DNA of 64,000 nucleotides from Leptospira soteropolitanensis (lineage in GTDB: Bacteria > Spirochaetota > Leptospiria > Leptospirales > Leptospiraceae). Below the pieces are notes generated by a model that was not told where the DNA came from, did not search any database, and saw only the letters and a list, made by a program, of their open reading frames with translations. A program made the translations under genes and the position numbers. The stretch is from the NCBI RefSeq assembly GCF_026151655.1, contig NZ_JAMQPN010000003.1:310001-374000 (forward strand). The letters are read 5' to 3'. This document shows positions 62,950 to 64,000 of the stretch, one piece after another; the stretch's first letter is position 1; each line of letters begins with the position of its first letter.

Positions 62950-64000
62950 ATATGAAACAAACTCATAGGAAGTTTTATATCGATATGATAAGGGGAATCG
63001 GTGATTTTAATAAAGCCATTTAAAGACTTAATCCTTTGGTATAACCCTTGTTCGCCTATTCCGAACTCTGGCAAATAGTTTTGATTCGATCTAGGTTCTT
63101 GGTTGGAATTCCTATTTGTTTGAGACTGGCCAAACCCTGCAAAAAATTGGAACTCTATATGTTCTGGTGTTTTTTCCAACTTCCAAGTTGAAATCCCTTC
63201 CCCGTGTCTTAAATCATTTGTAGTGATTTCTTTAAAGATTTGCAAAATATGGTGAGCCATCTCTGGATCTTTGATTTTAATGATAGGATCCTCTCCCAAA
63301 CTCATCCACTCCAAGTTGATTCCACGGCCTGCTAATTTGTACCTTTTTTTCATGGATAACTTTAATCCATCTAACAGCGATTCTTGGAATAATTCTCTTT
63401 GGTTTTCTTCTTGGACCTGGGTTCGCAACGATTGTAAAGCAGACTCAGATAACTGTTTTATTTTTTGGATTTGATTTCCCGTAATTTCATCAGGAAACTT
63501 TTCCATCTTTTGGGCAAGTAAAACTAAATCCGTTAACTGAGAACCTAAACTATCATGGATGTCTTGGAAAAAAGTTCTACGTTTTTCTTCAAGTAACATA
63601 CCACGGTAAGCTGCGATATAACGAGTACGAAACCACCAATGGTTTAAATAAAAGGCAACGAGAAATAAAGGGAAGATGGTGGACATCTCTCTCCAAGTTT
63701 CGATCGGTATGACTGTGTGGTTTGTAAAGTACACCCGAAGAACATAGAGGAATAATACAATAGACCATTCTAAAATGTACTGCCAAACAAGGCCTGGATA
63801 AAAGAAGGACGATGTTGCCAGTAAAGCTGTGATGGTAAGCCAATTTCTGGGATCAAAATAGGGAATCGTTGGATCATGAAATCCAGTTTCAATTTCTACT
63901 AACACCAAAAGAAAAAATGTCAAACGTACAATGATAGGAGCAACACCAAAAAACCTTCTATAAAAAAAGGAGGTCAAAACTAGGATGATACTAAGTACAA
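62946..64000 (-). CDS. Sensor histidine kinase, NarX/DesK-like (5' end cut by window)
   Basis: At least 343 residues from a TTG at 63977, but the frame stays open to the window edge with another hydrophobic stretch, so the true start probably lies beyond. Four to five transmembrane helices (to about 112) are followed by a HisKA_3-type dimer domain with FFQDIHDSLGSQLTDL (phospho-accepting H141 in this numbering). The ATPase part has a divergent N-box (EITTNDLRHGEG) and GIGEQGLYQRI. It shows no large extracytoplasmic sensor, so it probably senses a membrane cue. Confidence 0.88.
   Translation of the reverse strand, partial: VLSIILVLTSFFYRRFFGVAPIIVRLTFFLLVLVEIETGFHDPTIPYFDPRNWLTITALLATSSFFYPGLVWQYILEWSIVLFLYVLRVYFTNHTVIPIETWREMSTIFPLFLVAFYLNHWWFRTRYIAAYRGMLLEEKRRTFFQDIHDSLGSQLTDLVLLAQKMEKFPDEITGNQIQKIKQLSESALQSLRTQVQEENQRELFQESLLDGLKLSMKKRYKLAGRGINLEWMSLGEDPIIKIKDPEMAHHILQIFKEITTNDLRHGEGISTWKLEKTPEHIEFQFFAGFGQSQTNRNSNQEPRSNQNYLPEFGIGEQGLYQRIKSLNGFIKITDSPYHIDIKLPMSLFHI

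Noticed and set aside
1..64000. tRNA, rRNA or CRISPR array
   Set aside because: No cloverleaf-like T-loop context outside coding regions, no rRNA core sequence, and no regularly spaced direct repeats were seen by eye.

Overview
The window looks like chromosomal DNA from a spirochaete of the genus Leptospira, probably a saprophytic (free-living) lineage. The evidence is the low G+C, AT-rich spacers, DUF1574-type envelope proteins, many loose spirochaetal lipoprotein signals (for example TIGC, FTFYC, GMGC), a methylmalonyl-CoA mutase operon, and an ammonium transporter fused to a class III adenylate cyclase. No rRNA, tRNA, CRISPR array or prophage was recognised. The species call is inference.

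Layout. 1-3.2 kb (minus): an ABC exporter (FtsX-type permease cut by the window edge, plus ATPase) and a DUF167 protein. 3.3-6.4 kb (plus): a membrane protein and the Amt-adenylate cyclase fusion. 6.4-12.4 kb is accessory: a 0.9-kb gene-free stretch, a DUF433/DUF5615 toxin-antitoxin pair, a TetR/SDR divergon with a palindromic operator candidate, a lipoprotein, a decayed gene fragment and a complete IS481-like element with terminal inverted repeats. 12.4-16.7 kb (minus): a secreted subtilase with a large insertion, a Hydin-type beta-domain lipoprotein and small lipoproteins. 16.9-22.2 kb: two divergent membrane/lipoprotein genes, an AraC-Ogt alkyltransferase, HrpB helicase and a STAS-like zinc-ribbon protein. 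22.3-27.9 kb (plus): a polysaccharide NDP-sugar dehydratase, an SspB-like adaptor candidate, an NCS2 permease, HtpX and Apt.

27.9-32 kb: a membrane protein with a HATPase domain, head to head with an HtrA protease and its catalytically dead paralogue. 32-38.7 kb (minus): an envelope glycan cluster (GT-C-like protein, SGNH-like protein, two GT2 modules, an epimerase-like protein lacking the catalytic Tyr, and an NTP-transferase/GT2 fusion). 38.7-41.7 kb: an M30-like lipoprotein peptidase, a DUF1574 protein and a small helical protein. 41.7-50.2 kb: a very tight minus-strand run (speE, outer-membrane protein, lipoprotein, HEGGH metalloprotein, pyrF, FAD amine oxidase, DUF1365, CFA synthase), then an SRPBCC protein. 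50.3-53.5 kb: a thioredoxin-like protein, DUF302 behind a CsoR/CstR-like palindrome, a lipoprotein whose ribosome binding site abuts a hairpin, and a monooxygenase/ECF sigma pair. 53.5-56.4 kb (minus): an EamA exporter, DUF2505, a ferritin-like protein with a histone-H1-like tail, and a second YhhN protein. 56.4-61.9 kb (plus): mutA-mutB-meaB. 62.3-64 kb (minus): a NarL-type response regulator and its histidine kinase, cut by the window end.

Most notable: a roughly 105-137 nt hairpin-forming repeat occurs three times, each time 8-25 nt after a stop codon and in the same orientation as the gene it follows. Other highlights are the Amt-cyclase fusion with all adenylate-cyclase residues present, the active/inactive HtrA pair, and the ferritin-histone-tail fusion.
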